Shown here: positions 24,690 to 32,839 of the stretch, piece after piece
Layout: each line of letters starts with the position of its first letter
Numbering within the stretch: the first letter of the stretch is position 1
NCBI GenBank assembly: GCA_031270685.1
Contig: JAISXA010000035.1
Span: 1-37,360 of the forward strand
DNA length: 37,360 bases
Source of the DNA: Planctomycetota bacterium
Lineage (GTDB): Bacteria > Planctomycetota > SZUA-567
Direction: 5' to 3'
Position numbers and translations under genes: made by a program
The notes under the pieces: model-generated
Databases searched by the model: none
What the model was told of the DNA's origin: nothing
Seen by the model: only the letters and a program-made list of their open reading frames with translations

Positions 24690-25751
24690 GTGAACGTGTA
24701 CCGGCCGAACCTGCTGTTGGCGCTGTTGCTGCCCCTGCCGCTGACGGCGGGCTGTTCCCTTGGCTTCCGCAACCTTCATCCCGGCGAGGACGGGGCGTTG
24801 TACGCGCCGCTCTTCGAGGACGTCATCAATCTTTTCGACGAACCGAGATGGCTGTGGGTGCGCGGCGTGGCGAGCGGCGATTTCGACGCCGACGCCAAGG
24901 TCGGCGAGGAAGCGGTCATCGCCACCGTCCAGTCCGGCGACCGGCGGAGGCCGGGACCGGTTGAGAGCGCATACCTTCTCATCTGCCGCGTTCAGCCCGA
25001 CGGGAAACGCGTCCCGATCGCGCGGACCAGGCTGTTCGAGGGGCATCCCGGCCCGACCGCGCCAAAACCGGAATACGACGCCTGCCCCGCGCTGGTGGAG
25101 CCGTTCATCCATGCCCGGGCGCAGATAGTTCCCGACAAGCTCAAGCTGGGCGACTCGATCGCCGTTTTTTTCTGGGGCGACAGCTATCCGACCTCCGTGT
25201 GGTACGCCTGCTTCGTCATCAAGGACGGGGCGCTGTTCAAAACCTTCGAAGGCAGTTTTTGGCAGACGAACCGGGGATTCGCCGCCCTGAACCTGGACAA
25301 GCGCGGCGGTCGGGATTCAATCGGGTATCAACTGGCGTTTCCAGTTTCCCCGTTTCCGAAGGAGCTGGCGGACAAGGTGGGCGGGTGGGGGAAGGTGCCG
25401 ATGTGGGGGCATGTCTATTCGCCGCGGCCCAATGGCGGGTATGCCCAGTCCGACCACCTCTACGGGGATCATTACGACCGGATCGAAATAGAGTGGAATG
25501 AGAAATTCCTCGAGGCCGTGTTCTCCGACCTGCGACCGGACGAACTCGCGTGGTACGAATACCATCTCGGCCTGTTGGCGCACTATACCGGCAAGCCCGG
25601 CATGGCCAGAAGCTATCTCGAAAAGGCGGAGGCCGGCGCCGCGGACGGCCTTCTCGCGGCGGCGATAGCCAAGGCGAAGGCGATTCTCGGCCAGCCCGTC
25701 GGGCGCGTCGGAACGCCGGATGCGGCGCCCAAGGACGAAGCAGTCCCCTGA
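24690..25751 (+). CDS. Predicted lipoprotein, unknown function
   Basis: A 353-residue protein with a signal sequence and lipobox LTAGC (Cys about 20). I do not recognise the family. After a short linker, a mixed strand/helix domain contains conserved-looking WLWVRGVASGDFDADAKVG, VEPFIHARAQIVPDKLKLG and a SVWYACFVIKDG segment. A Pro/Gly/aromatic-rich stretch (VPMWGHVYSPRPNGGYAQSD) follows. The last 80 residues are helical and TPR-like (AWYEYHLGLLAHYTGKPGM...YLEKAEAG), which suggests a protein-binding tail. GTG at 24690 with AAGGAG upstream is the best start, 46 bases after the kinase. The M48 protease gene begins 13 bases after its stop, so the two are probably co-expressed. Confidence 0.8.
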   Translation: MNVYRPNLLLALLLPLPLTAGCSLGFRNLHPGEDGALYAPLFEDVINLFDEPRWLWVRGVASGDFDADAKVGEEAVIATVQSGDRRRPGPVESAYLLICRVQPDGKRVPIARTRLFEGHPGPTAPKPEYDACPALVEPFIHARAQIVPDKLKLGDSIAVFFWGDSYPTSVWYACFVIKDGALFKTFEGSFWQTNRGFAALNLDKRGGRDSIGYQLAFPVSPFPKELADKVGGWGKVPMWGHVYSPRPNGGYAQSDHLYGDHYDRIEIEWNEKFLEAVFSDLRPDELAWYEYHLGLLAHYTGKPGMARSYLEKAEAGAADGLLAAAIAKAKAILGQPVGRVGTPDAAPKDEAVP

Positions 25752-25764
25752 CCAAGGTTTTGGA

Positions 25765-27300
25765 ATGCTTATACCTTTCGATTTGATCGCGGCGATGCTG
25801 TTTCTCGGTTTTTACATCGCAAAACCGGATCCGGCGCCGCCGGCCGCGGCCTATTCCGCCGCCGTGATCGCCGCCTTCGCCGCGGCCTTTGCGCTGGCGG
25901 GCGGCGGCCTCGATTTTCTAGCCCTCCGCCACGTCCGGACCGGCGGGCGAACCTTGGCCGAGCGGCGTTTAGCGGCGGCGAGCGCGGAAAACCTCCTGCG
26001 CGTCCTCCTTGTCGCCGGCTACGCCTGTGCGCTGGAGCTTTCGTCGTTTCCGTGGGCGATGGCGGAACGGCTCGGTCTTTATGCGGGCGGCGGCTCGTTC
26101 TGGATACAGTTGCTGGCCCTTGCGCCGTATGCGCTGTATTTCGTCTGCGTCTGGCTGCCGATGTACGGGTTGCACCGCGAAACCTTTCCTGGAAAATGGA
26201 CGCGCCGGTCTTTTCTCGTTCACAAGGCCAGGTACAACCTGGTCCTGCTCGTGGCGTGGATTCCGTTCGCCGCGTTTTCGGAATGGGTCACCGATGCGCT
26301 TATCGCCCTGCCGTTTCTCGTCTTCGCCGCCGCCTGGACTTTCCCCTACCTTCTCGTCAAGCTTTGGGGATGCAAGCCGATCGCGGACCCCGAACTGCTC
26401 GCGCTTGTCGACGGACTTGAAAAACGCGCCGGCGCCCGCTTCTCAAGGGTGTACATGTGGGAACCGGGCGGCGGCAGGATGCAGAACGCGGCGGCGGTGG
26501 GGATCCTTCCGCCGTTCAGGTATCTTTTCCTGACGCCGGCGCTTGTCGCCGGCCTGCGCCGGGACGAACTCGAGGCGGTGGTTCTTCACGAACTCGGCCA
26601 CATCAAAAAGCGCCACCTCCTTTTTTACCTGGTCACCACCCTTGCCGGGATAAACGTTGCCGCGATTATCGGCGGGTTTCTTCCCCTTGACGGCGAACTG
26701 GAGCGCTTCGCCATCACCGTCGCCCTGTTGTTGTTCTATTTTCGCTTTGTCTTCGGCTGGCTGTCGCGGAACATGGAGCGCCAGGCGGACCTGTTTTCGC
26801 TTGCGACGACGGGTTCGGCGGTCAGTCTCGTCAACGCCCTCGAAAAGCTGGGGATATCCGCCGGGAATGTTCGCAACGCCCGTTCGTGGCATCATCTCGG
26901 CATCGCCGAACGCGTCCGTTTTCTCCGCCTGGCGGAGCGCGATCCCAAGCCGTACCTGATGCACGAGGAAGGTTGCCGGCGAATCGCCGTCGCCGGGTAC
27001 GCTTTCTCCATCGCGGCGCTTGCTTTCATCGGATACGCCCTTTTCGAGACCAGTCTCCATGTCGCCCATGCGGCTCCCGCCCGCCATCGGGAAATCGCCC
27101 ATTGGCGGAGGGTGACGCAATTGTTGCCCGGAAGCGCGGTCGGACGCTTGGAGCTCGCATACCGGCTGGCCTCCGACCCGGCGACCCGCGAAGAGGCGAA
27201 ACGCCTCGCCGCCGAAGCGTTGCGCCTGTCCTCCGCGAGCGAGGAGCGGAAAGCGGCCGAAAAGCTGCTTGACGAACTTGATCGGGAGGGACGATGGTAA
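25765..27300 (+). CDS. M48-family membrane metalloprotease
   Basis: A 511-residue integral membrane zinc protease resembling Ste24/HtpX relatives. Several hydrophobic helices occupy the first 215 residues. The catalytic motif is VVLHELGHIKKRH, with zinc ligands His275 and His279 and catalytic Glu276; the third ligand is Glu338 in NMERQADLFS. More membrane helices flank the active site (about 285-330 and 415-435). A C-terminal helical region (about 445-511) looks TPR-like. Related proteins degrade or quality-control membrane proteins at the cytoplasmic membrane. ATG at 25765 follows a modest AAGG site. The stop (ATGGTAA) overlaps the start of the next gene, so translation of the two is linked. 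Confidence 0.92.
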   Translation: MLIPFDLIAAMLFLGFYIAKPDPAPPAAAYSAAVIAAFAAAFALAGGGLDFLALRHVRTGGRTLAERRLAAASAENLLRVLLVAGYACALELSSFPWAMAERLGLYAGGGSFWIQLLALAPYALYFVCVWLPMYGLHRETFPGKWTRRSFLVHKARYNLVLLVAWIPFAAFSEWVTDALIALPFLVFAAAWTFPYLLVKLWGCKPIADPELLALVDGLEKRAGARFSRVYMWEPGGGRMQNAAAVGILPPFRYLFLTPALVAGLRRDELEAVVLHELGHIKKRHLLFYLVTTLAGINVAAIIGGFLPLDGELERFAITVALLLFYFRFVFGWLSRNMERQADLFSLATTGSAVSLVNALEKLGISAGNVRNARSWHHLGIAERVRFLRLAERDPKPYLMHEEGCRRIAVAGYAFSIAALAFIGYALFETSLHVAHAAPARHREIAHWRRVTQLLPGSAVGRLELAYRLASDPATREEAKRLAAEALRLSSASEERKAAEKLLDELDREGRW

Positions 27301-28475
27301 AACCGACCGCCCGACTTCTTCTGTTCTTTTGCTGGCTTGTCCCGCTCCGGATTGCCGCCGGCGAGGAGCCGGCGCTTCCCCCGTACGAACGCTCGATCCG
27401 GCTTGAGGTGTGGGGTGGAACGCTGGTCGACGCCGCGCGGGAAATGCGACGCCAGGCCGGGGTCGAGATCGCCATCTTTCTTTCCGATTTTTCCGGCGAC
27501 GTTGAAAACCAGCCGTTGTATCTGGTGACCGGCGACGCTACGCTCCGCCAGGTCATGGAATGCATCGCGCGCCGCTACGGATGCCGCTACCGCATGGTGC
27601 GCAACTCCAGAATTGAAATGTCCAGGGGCTACGACTGGGTCGAGGTCGGATCCGCCGCCAAGTTTTACGACATCACCCCCATTTTCGGACCGGGAGGGGA
27701 CATGGACGCGACGTTGCGCCTTCTGGGCGAATTTTTGCGCGTTCTTCCCCTGCTCCCCGGCCACCCTTTCCTTGCCATTGAGGAGTCTCCAAGCGAGGAC
27801 GGGACCAAACTTGTGGAGGCGGTCGCAATCCTTCCGCATCCGTTGAACGTCTACTTCGAACAGGTCGTCGCCGCCCTCGCGGGGAGGGCGTCCGCGAATC
27901 CGGAAACCGCGGCGCAGCCGGTCAGGGCCAGGGTGGAGCGGGCCACCGAATGGAAGGAAGTCTTGGCTATTGGATTGGATCTGTCCGAAACCGGCGTCCC
28001 GCCGCGGGAGGCGGCCCGCGCGGTGGCCAGAAGCGCCAACGCCGCGCTGGTATGGAAAAGCCGACCGTCGGAGGAGGCGTTGCGCCGGGAACCGGTTGTC
28101 CGGGGCGGCACGGTGGGGGTCGTCTCCCGTGAGCTTGGCGCCTGGTCCGGACTCGGAAAGCGCATACTGCTCGAAGGGGGCGGCATCGTCCTCGACGCCG
28201 GTCGCGACGGGGAAATCGAGGAGGAAAAGGGCGGCCGGGAGTTTTTTTGGGAAGGTCTCTCCGTCTCCGGCTTCGGCGCCGCCCGCGCCGCCGCCCGCAG
28301 CGGCGGCGGCGATGAATTGCTGGCCAGGCTGCGCAAGGAGGTGTTTCCCGAAATATGGCTGGACCCGGTCTGCGGCATCGGCTATTCGCCGGTCACCGGC
28401 AGGATCGCCGTCGTCGCTCCGCTGAACGTGGTGGAGGCGGTCGGCCAGGCGCTACGGATCATCGCCGAAGGCTGA
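27294..28475 (+). CDS. Exported protein with STN-like N-terminal domain
   Basis: A 393-residue protein with a signal peptide (about 1-22, cleavage near IAAGEE). Residues about 35-100 (IRLEVWGGTLVDAAREM...LVTGDATLRQVMECIARRYGC) resemble the small STN/secretin-N fold, in which a short beta-alpha-beta unit mediates periplasmic contacts. A second similar unit may lie near 210-255 (LDLSETGVPPREAARAVA...ALVWKSRP). The C-terminus has KEVFPEIWLDPVCGIGYSPVTGRIAVVAPLNVVEAVGQAL, which also looks like a secretin-type N1 domain, but no secretin pore follows. No enzymatic motif is seen. It starts inside the end of the M48 gene, suggesting a working partnership with that protease. Function is not assigned. 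Confidence 0.75.
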   Translation: MVKPTARLLLFFCWLVPLRIAAGEEPALPPYERSIRLEVWGGTLVDAAREMRRQAGVEIAIFLSDFSGDVENQPLYLVTGDATLRQVMECIARRYGCRYRMVRNSRIEMSRGYDWVEVGSAAKFYDITPIFGPGGDMDATLRLLGEFLRVLPLLPGHPFLAIEESPSEDGTKLVEAVAILPHPLNVYFEQVVAALAGRASANPETAAQPVRARVERATEWKEVLAIGLDLSETGVPPREAARAVARSANAALVWKSRPSEEALRREPVVRGGTVGVVSRELGAWSGLGKRILLEGGGIVLDAGRDGEIEEEKGGREFFWEGLSVSGFGAARAAARSGGGDELLARLRKEVFPEIWLDPVCGIGYSPVTGRIAVVAPLNVVEAVGQALRIIAEG

Positions 28476-28536
28476 TCCGGTCCCTGGCGCACCGAATTCC
28501 CTTTTTCCAAGCTTCCGGCCGCTTCGCCGATTCGCA

Positions 28537-28565
28537 TTGCCGGCGTTTCGGACCGGCGGTATACT
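28537..28565 (+). promoter_or_regulatory. Sigma-70-type promoter for the aldolase gene
   Basis: TTGCCG (28537-28542) and TATACT (28560-28565) are exactly 17 bases apart, in the 180-base gap between the STN-like gene and the aldolase. Transcription would start near 28572, giving a leader of about 85 bases. Confidence 0.6.
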
Positions 28566-28655
28566 GCGAAAAACTTGGTGTTTTCCCGCATCGCTCCCCG
28601 GGACCGTTTCGGGAGCTGTTTGTATTCCATACAAGTCAGGAAAGGAAGCACGGAA

Positions 28656-29561
28656 ATGCCCTACCCCTCCACCCGCGAAATCGTCAACAAGGCATGGAAG
28701 ATGGGGATCGTCGTCCCGGCCTACAATGTCCCCTACCTGCCGATGCTGGAGCCGATCGTGCGCGCCCTGCGCGACTCCGGTTCGTTCGGCCTTATTCAGG
28801 TCGCGCGCCTGGAGACGGTGAAATTCAAGGCCGAGAGCTTCACCCGCATCGCCGAGGAGTACGGGAAGTTCAAGGACCCGAACTTCACCAGGCTGCACCT
28901 GGACCACGTTCCGGTCATCGACGAGGACGGCCTAAGCATCGACTATGTCGAGGAAATCACCGGCGCGATGAAGGCGGGGTACGAATCGGTGATGGTCGAC
29001 GGTTCGCGCCTTCCCTTCGAGGAGAACGTTGCGGCGACGCGCAAGGTCGTCGAGGCCGCCAAGCGGTTCAACGTTCCGGTCGAGGGCGAACTCGGCGCGG
29101 TCATCGGCCACGAGGCCGGCCCCATGCCGCCGTACGAGGAACTGTTCTCCTCCGGCAAGGGCTTCACCGACCCCCGCGAGGCGTCGGAATTCGTCAAGCG
29201 CTCGAACGTCGACTGGTTGTCGGTGGCGATCGGCAATTTCCACGGCGCCGTCGCGCCCGGCCGCCGCGACGACAAGAAAATCGCCGCCAGGCTCAATATC
29301 GAGCACCTCAAGAAGATCAACGCGGTGGCGGGCGTTCCGCTGGTCCTGCACGGCGGCTCCGGCATCCAGAAGGAATGCCTCCGCGAGGCGTTCAAGAACG
29401 GCATCGCCAAGATCAACGTCGGCACCAACATCCGCCAACCCTACGAACGCGGTTCCGCCGAATCGGCCGAAAAGGGCGGGGAGATGGTCTACGCCGCGAT
29501 GCTGGACGTCATCAAGAACGAGCTCGGAGTCGAGGGAACCGCCGGGAAACTGCTGGGATAA
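28656..29561 (+). CDS. Class II (zinc) fructose-bisphosphate aldolase family protein
   Basis: A 301-residue metal-dependent aldolase that would reversibly cleave a ketose bisphosphate to dihydroxyacetone phosphate and an aldehyde. Visible active-site elements: HLDHV with catalytic Asp83 and zinc ligand His84; VEGELGAVIG (about 142-151), an acidic metal-site region; IGNFHG with zinc ligand His196; VLHGGSGI with His232; and the phosphate-binding KINVGTNIR. The family includes fructose- and tagatose-bisphosphate enzymes; the sequence alone does not separate them, and fructose bisphosphate is the default. It is not the RhaD family, so it is not a straightforward partner for the nearby rhamnulokinase. 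ATG at 28656 has AGGAAAGGAAG upstream. It has its own promoter and is followed by a hairpin terminator region. Confidence 0.92.
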   Translation: MPYPSTREIVNKAWKMGIVVPAYNVPYLPMLEPIVRALRDSGSFGLIQVARLETVKFKAESFTRIAEEYGKFKDPNFTRLHLDHVPVIDEDGLSIDYVEEITGAMKAGYESVMVDGSRLPFEENVAATRKVVEAAKRFNVPVEGELGAVIGHEAGPMPPYEELFSSGKGFTDPREASEFVKRSNVDWLSVAIGNFHGAVAPGRRDDKKIAARLNIEHLKKINAVAGVPLVLHGGSGIQKECLREAFKNGIAKINVGTNIRQPYERGSAESAEKGGEMVYAAMLDVIKNELGVEGTAGKLLG

Positions 29562-29589
29562 GTTTTTGAAAGTCGACGTGTTGACGTAC

Positions 29590-29622
29590 AAAAACGCCGC
29601 CTGTCGAAATGACAGGCGGCGT
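29590..29622 (-). terminator. Intrinsic terminator between convergent genes
   Basis: ACGCCGCCTGTC (29594-29605) pairs perfectly with GACAGGCGGCGT (29611-29622) around a five-base loop. Read on the minus strand the stem runs into TTTTTG, making a strong terminator for the envelope-protein gene. On the plus strand the hairpin follows the aldolase but lacks a clean T-run. Confidence 0.8.
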
Positions 29623-29668
29623 CGGCGTTTCGTTCTGTGGTTCGGTGCCGCTGTTCAACTGTCCCGTG

Positions 29669-30574
29669 CTAGCGGACGGGATAGGTGGTGGCGTTGCTCT
29701 GCAGACGCCAAACCATGGTCGCCGGCGATTTGAGAACGCGGCGGGTGATGGTTTCCTTCTTCTCGGGGATGGCCTGGCTGGTGAAGCTGGGGGCCTTGGT
29801 CTCGACGAGAACCGGGACGGTCTGGGTGGTGGCCGGAACGGTCTGCCATTCGACGCGCGCGGCGGCGGTCACGACCTGGCGCTGATAGGTCGCCTGCTTG
29901 GCGGGAACGCGAACTTCCTTCACCTGGGCCGGCTTCACGACCTTGCGGATCAGGATCTGCTGGGTTTTGGCGGGCACCGGGGTGCGCTGTTCACGGGCGT
30001 CGGCGACCAGTTCCTTGGTGATCACGTCGCGGTACTTGGCCGGGGTCTCGTAGACGGTCCAGCAAAGGTTGCCGTCATCGCAGGCGACCTGTTGGAAAGA
30101 CTTACGCGCGGGCTCGACCAAGAGGCGCTTCGGAACGTCGCGGAACTGTGCGGGAATGATGGTGATCTGCTCGTAAGCGGGGCAGATCTCGACGACCTGC
30201 GGAACGTCGGCGAACTGGGGCGGAATGACCTCAAGAACAACGTACTCTTCCTGGCAGGTGTAAGGGACCGCTTCCTGACCGAACTGCGCGGGAATCACCC
30301 TGCCGACGCGATACGCCGGCACGCAGGGAATCGTTTCCTGTTTGGTGGCGTATTCGCCGGGAACCGGAACCTGGAAGGTCGCGGGGGGACGAACGGTGAC
30401 CGTCTCGGTTACATTTTCATAAACAGCGGGCTTCTGGATCAAGCACCAGGACAACCCGGGAGGGGCCGGCGGCATTGGCTGGCCTTCCCTGAACGGAACT
30501 TCCTCACCCGGCGTGGCGGCCCAAGCCGCGGCGCCGAAAACCATTGTGGCGGCTATCAACAAAGCTTTACGCAT
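29669..30574 (-). CDS. Exported protein built of short PAxY/PAQF repeats
   Basis: A 301-residue protein with signal peptide MRKALLIAATMVFGAAAWA. The mature part is a string of loosely repeated 20-25-residue units containing PAxF/Y and runs of alternating valine/threonine: VIPAQFGQEAV, VIPPQFADVP, IIPAQFRDVPKRLL, ETPAKYRDVITKEL, PVPAKTQQILIRKV, RVPAKQATYQRQVV. Similar repeats occur in surface or peptidoglycan-associated proteins, where they form extended beta structure. No catalytic motif is visible. Four cysteines lie in the repeat region. ATG at 30574 is preferred over an in-frame upstream ATG at 30625 because GGAGGAG lies just before it and it gives a clean signal peptide. It is a single-gene unit on the minus strand with its own terminator. 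Confidence 0.85.
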   Translation of the reverse strand: MRKALLIAATMVFGAAAWAATPGEEVPFREGQPMPPAPPGLSWCLIQKPAVYENVTETVTVRPPATFQVPVPGEYATKQETIPCVPAYRVGRVIPAQFGQEAVPYTCQEEYVVLEVIPPQFADVPQVVEICPAYEQITIIPAQFRDVPKRLLVEPARKSFQQVACDDGNLCWTVYETPAKYRDVITKELVADAREQRTPVPAKTQQILIRKVVKPAQVKEVRVPAKQATYQRQVVTAAARVEWQTVPATTQTVPVLVETKAPSFTSQAIPEKKETITRRVLKSPATMVWRLQSNATTYPVR

Positions 30575-31042
30575 CTTCTCCTCCTTCACGGCAACGACAA
30601 AAAAATGCCCAATGTCTTCAATCAAACCCGTTATCGAACCCCATTTTTCCCCTTTGTCCGATAATGGGGGAATGGCGAATCTATCGCCAACATATATTCA
30701 TTCGTTTATTTCACCGGAATGCCCCCATCTTGTCAAGGAAAAAATGACTTTCCCCCGATTTATGGTCGGGAACAATCCCCTGATAATATCGGCTGCGCGG
30801 AAAACGGCGGCCGCATCAAACAACCCGGTTGCGGAACAATTGCACGTTTCATATATCACACTTAAGTCTATATGGCTAAAGGCGCCGTCTCCCGGGCGGG
30901 CAAATTGATTAAACCATCCCGCCGCCGGACATGGTCGACATTATATAATATTTCCCGAATTCGCGAAAATATTTCAAAAAAACCCGCCTTCAACCGGAAG
31001 CGGAGAAAAAGCCGCTTTTCGGCGGTTTGGACGATAGTTGAC

Positions 31043-31086
31043 TTTTGGAGAAAATCAAACAAACCGCCGTTTGATTTTCTCCAAAG
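31043..31086 (-). repeat. Hairpin repeat, 18-8-18 type, reverse orientation
   Basis: TTTTGGAGAAAATCAAAC (31043-31060) pairs at 17 of 18 positions with 31069-31086 around AAACCGCC, the reverse complement of the family loop. The preceding ATAGTTGAC is the family end motif. With the hairpin at 31185 it may form one two-hairpin element with a 98-nt spacer. Confidence 0.85.
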
Positions 31087-31184
31087 TTTCTTGGGTTTCC
31101 ATTTTACGTCGGGAATTATTGCAACGTCGGCGGCATCGCCCGACAGGACGAAAAATCAACCCATTGGCTCATAAGCAGTAACAT

Positions 31185-31228
31185 CTTTGGAGGAAATCGG
31201 GCGGTGGTTGGCCCGATTTCCTCCAAAA
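31185..31228 (+). repeat. Hairpin repeat, 18-8-18 type
   Basis: CTTTGGAGGAAATCGGGC (31185-31202) pairs at 17 of 18 positions with 31211-31228 around GGTGGTTG, followed by the end motif GTCCAC. The 59 bases 31176-31234, including the preceding CAGTAACATC, are nearly identical to 33798-33855. Confidence 0.85.
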
Positions 31229-31328
31229 GTCCACCGATAGCGAGTCGCCAACCGCTATCGTAAGCATACCCTCCGGCTTCTTCTTAAGCAAGCAAATTCG
31301 GCGCCGATCGTCGCCGCCGCGTTCGCGC

Positions 31329-31357
31329 TTGCATTCGCACCGCGTCTGCCTTATAGT
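31329..31357 (+). promoter_or_regulatory. Possible promoter for the flavodiiron operon
   Basis: TTGCAT (31329-31334) and TATAGT (31352-31357) are 17 bases apart. The -10 box overlaps the ATAGTGGAC end motif of the element that follows, so the promoter may be partly supplied by the element. Confidence 0.5.
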
Positions 31358-31608
31358 GGACTTTTGGTTGCGGCCGAGCAATGCCGTGTCGCGGGGAAGG
31401 AAGGAGTAATCCTGACGGGAACGTGACGATGCTGTCCAGCGGGTGCGAAACCCGTCCGGCGAAGACAAAGCCCTGTCAGCCGGTAGCCAGCCTTGCGTTC
31501 GCGACAGCAATGCGGCGGACGATGCGTAGGCGGGCGAATACGCGGGCCGGGGGTGGTCCGGCATCGAAAACACTTACTCCCGGGCGCCCAAGGGTTCAAA
31601 AGTCCACT
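31355..31608 (+). ncRNA. Candidate structured leader RNA or structured element upstream of the flavodiiron gene
   Basis: The outermost 12 bases pair perfectly (AGTGGACTTTTG at 31355-31366 with 31597-31608). Inside are several local stems: AGGA-GTAA-TCCT (31402-31413); CGGGT-GCGAA-ACCCG (31440-31454); CCGGC/GCCGG (31456-31460 with 31479-31483) enclosing GACA/TGTC; GCGTA/TACGC (31524-31528 with 31539-31543); and GCCGG/CCGGC (31546-31550 with 31558-31562). CGATGC (31520) can close the last two with GCATCG (31561), in competition with the outer pairs of each. GGAGTAA (31403) can alternatively pair with TTACTCC (31574). The ribosome site GGAAGGAGG lies just after the end. No Rfam class could be assigned by eye. 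If transcription starts near 31364 as the -10 box predicts, part of the outer stem is not in the RNA, so the ends may instead be DNA-level features of a mobile element. Confidence 0.5.
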
Positions 31609-31627
31609 TGGAAGGAGGCGCATAAAA

Positions 31628-32839
31628 ATGCGCACATCGTTATGCGGGAACATCGACTGGGTAGGGGCGATAGATTGGAATGTACGCGATTTTCATTCCT
31701 ACGTCACCGATCGCGGCGCCACCTATAATTCGTATTTGATCCGGGACAGGGAGAATGCGGTCATCGACCCGGTGAAGGGACCGTTTTTTAAACGTTGGCT
31801 GGAAAACATCGGGAAGTTCGTCGATCCCGACTCGATTCGCAGCCTGATAATCAATCATGCCGAGCTTGATCACTCCTCCGCGCTGCCGATGGCGGTGAAG
31901 GCGTTCCCGAAGGCGGAACTCGTCACCAACAAGAAGTGCCGCGATACGCTGGTCAGCTATTTCGGCGGCGAGGAATGGAATTGGCGGCTGGTAAAGACGG
32001 GGGACGAGATCTCTCTCGGCTCGCGCACCCTGCGCTTTATCGAAACGCCCATGGTCCACTGGCCCGACTCCATGTTCACCTACGTACCGGAGGACGGGCT
32101 GCTGTTCTCTATGGACGCCTTCGGCCAGCATTTCGCATCCTCGGCGCGGTTCGACGACGAAGTGGATTTCGACATCGTCATGGAGGAGGCGAAGACCTAT
32201 TACGCCAACATCGTCATACCCTACGGGAACTTCGTCCGGAAGGCCATGGCCGCCGCGGCCGGACTCGACGTCAGGATGATCGCCCCCTCGCACGGCCTGG
32301 TCTGGCGCTCGCACGCCGCTGAAATTCTCGCCGCCTACCGGGAGTGGATGGTCAACAGGAACCGGCGCAAGGTCATCGTCTTTTACGATTCCATGTGGGA
32401 CAGCACCGCGCTAATCGGCGAGGCGATCCTCGACGGCGCGACCGTACCCGGGGTCGAGACCGACCTGATCCACGTCAGGCATGCGAACCTGACCAAAATA
32501 GCGACCTCCTTCATGGACGCGGCCGCGTTCGCGTTCGGATCGGCGACCCTGAACGGGCTGCTTATGCCGACCGCGGCGGCGGCGCTCGTCTACATGGAGG
32601 GCATGCGCGTCCCCAACAAGGCCGCCTTCGCCTTCGGATCTTACGGCTGGGCCGCGAAGGGCGGTCCGGACCAGGTCGAGGAATACCTGAGGCGCGGCAA
32701 ATACGAGATAATCCGCCCGCCGCTGAAATGCCCCTACCGCCCGACGCCGGAGTTGCTGGCGGAGGCGAGACAGGCGGGCGGCGAACTTGCGGGGAAGGCG
32801 CTCGAGGCGGCGGAATATAAGCCGGAACATGGACATTGA
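31628..32839 (+). CDS. Flavodiiron protein (FprA-type A flavoprotein)
   Basis: A 403-residue cytoplasmic enzyme that reduces oxygen to water or nitric oxide to nitrous oxide, protecting anaerobes. The N-terminal metallo-beta-lactamase-like half carries the diiron ligands: NHAELDH (His77, Glu79, Asp81 and adjacent His82), His144 in MVHWPDS, Asp163 in FSMDAFGQH and His222 in APSHG. The C-terminal flavodoxin half (from about 245) begins VIVFYDSMWDST, the FMN phosphate loop. There is no fused rubredoxin or reductase domain, so a separate electron donor is needed; none is encoded here. ATG at 31628 has a strong GGAAGGAGG site. It is preceded by the candidate structured leader and overlaps the glycosyltransferase start by one base. 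Confidence 0.96.
   Translation: MRTSLCGNIDWVGAIDWNVRDFHSYVTDRGATYNSYLIRDRENAVIDPVKGPFFKRWLENIGKFVDPDSIRSLIINHAELDHSSALPMAVKAFPKAELVTNKKCRDTLVSYFGGEEWNWRLVKTGDEISLGSRTLRFIETPMVHWPDSMFTYVPEDGLLFSMDAFGQHFASSARFDDEVDFDIVMEEAKTYYANIVIPYGNFVRKAMAAAAGLDVRMIAPSHGLVWRSHAAEILAAYREWMVNRNRRKVIVFYDSMWDSTALIGEAILDGATVPGVETDLIHVRHANLTKIATSFMDAAAFAFGSATLNGLLMPTAAAALVYMEGMRVPNKAAFAFGSYGWAAKGGPDQVEEYLRRGKYEIIRPPLKCPYRPTPELLAEARQAGGELAGKALEAAEYKPEHGH

Larger units (their letters stand above)
30575..31627. other. 1-kb intergenic region with repeats and a structured leader
   Basis: This gap between divergent genes holds a pair of oppositely oriented hairpin repeats (31043-31086 and 31185-31228), a perfect 8-bp inverted repeat (31235-31242 and 31253-31260), a promoter-like pair at 31329-31357 and a multi-hairpin leader at 31355-31608. 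From 30575 to about 31030 it is noticeably AT-richer than the genes, and I see nothing definite there. Short open frames in the gap translate repeat sequence and lack ribosome sites. Confidence 0.6.

Noticed and set aside
29590-29622. Member of the dispersed hairpin family
   Set aside because: The stem is 12 bp with a 5-base loop and unrelated sequence; it has the properties of a terminator.
30872-31174. Small open frames in the 1-kb gap
   Set aside because: Their recurring translated segments (DFWRKS...DFLQ) are simply the hairpin repeat read in frame.
31355-31608. Group II intron or cobalamin riboswitch
   Set aside because: GGGTGCGAAACCCG followed by CCGGTAGCC recalls parts of both, but no domain V hairpin, B12 box or reverse transcriptase is present.
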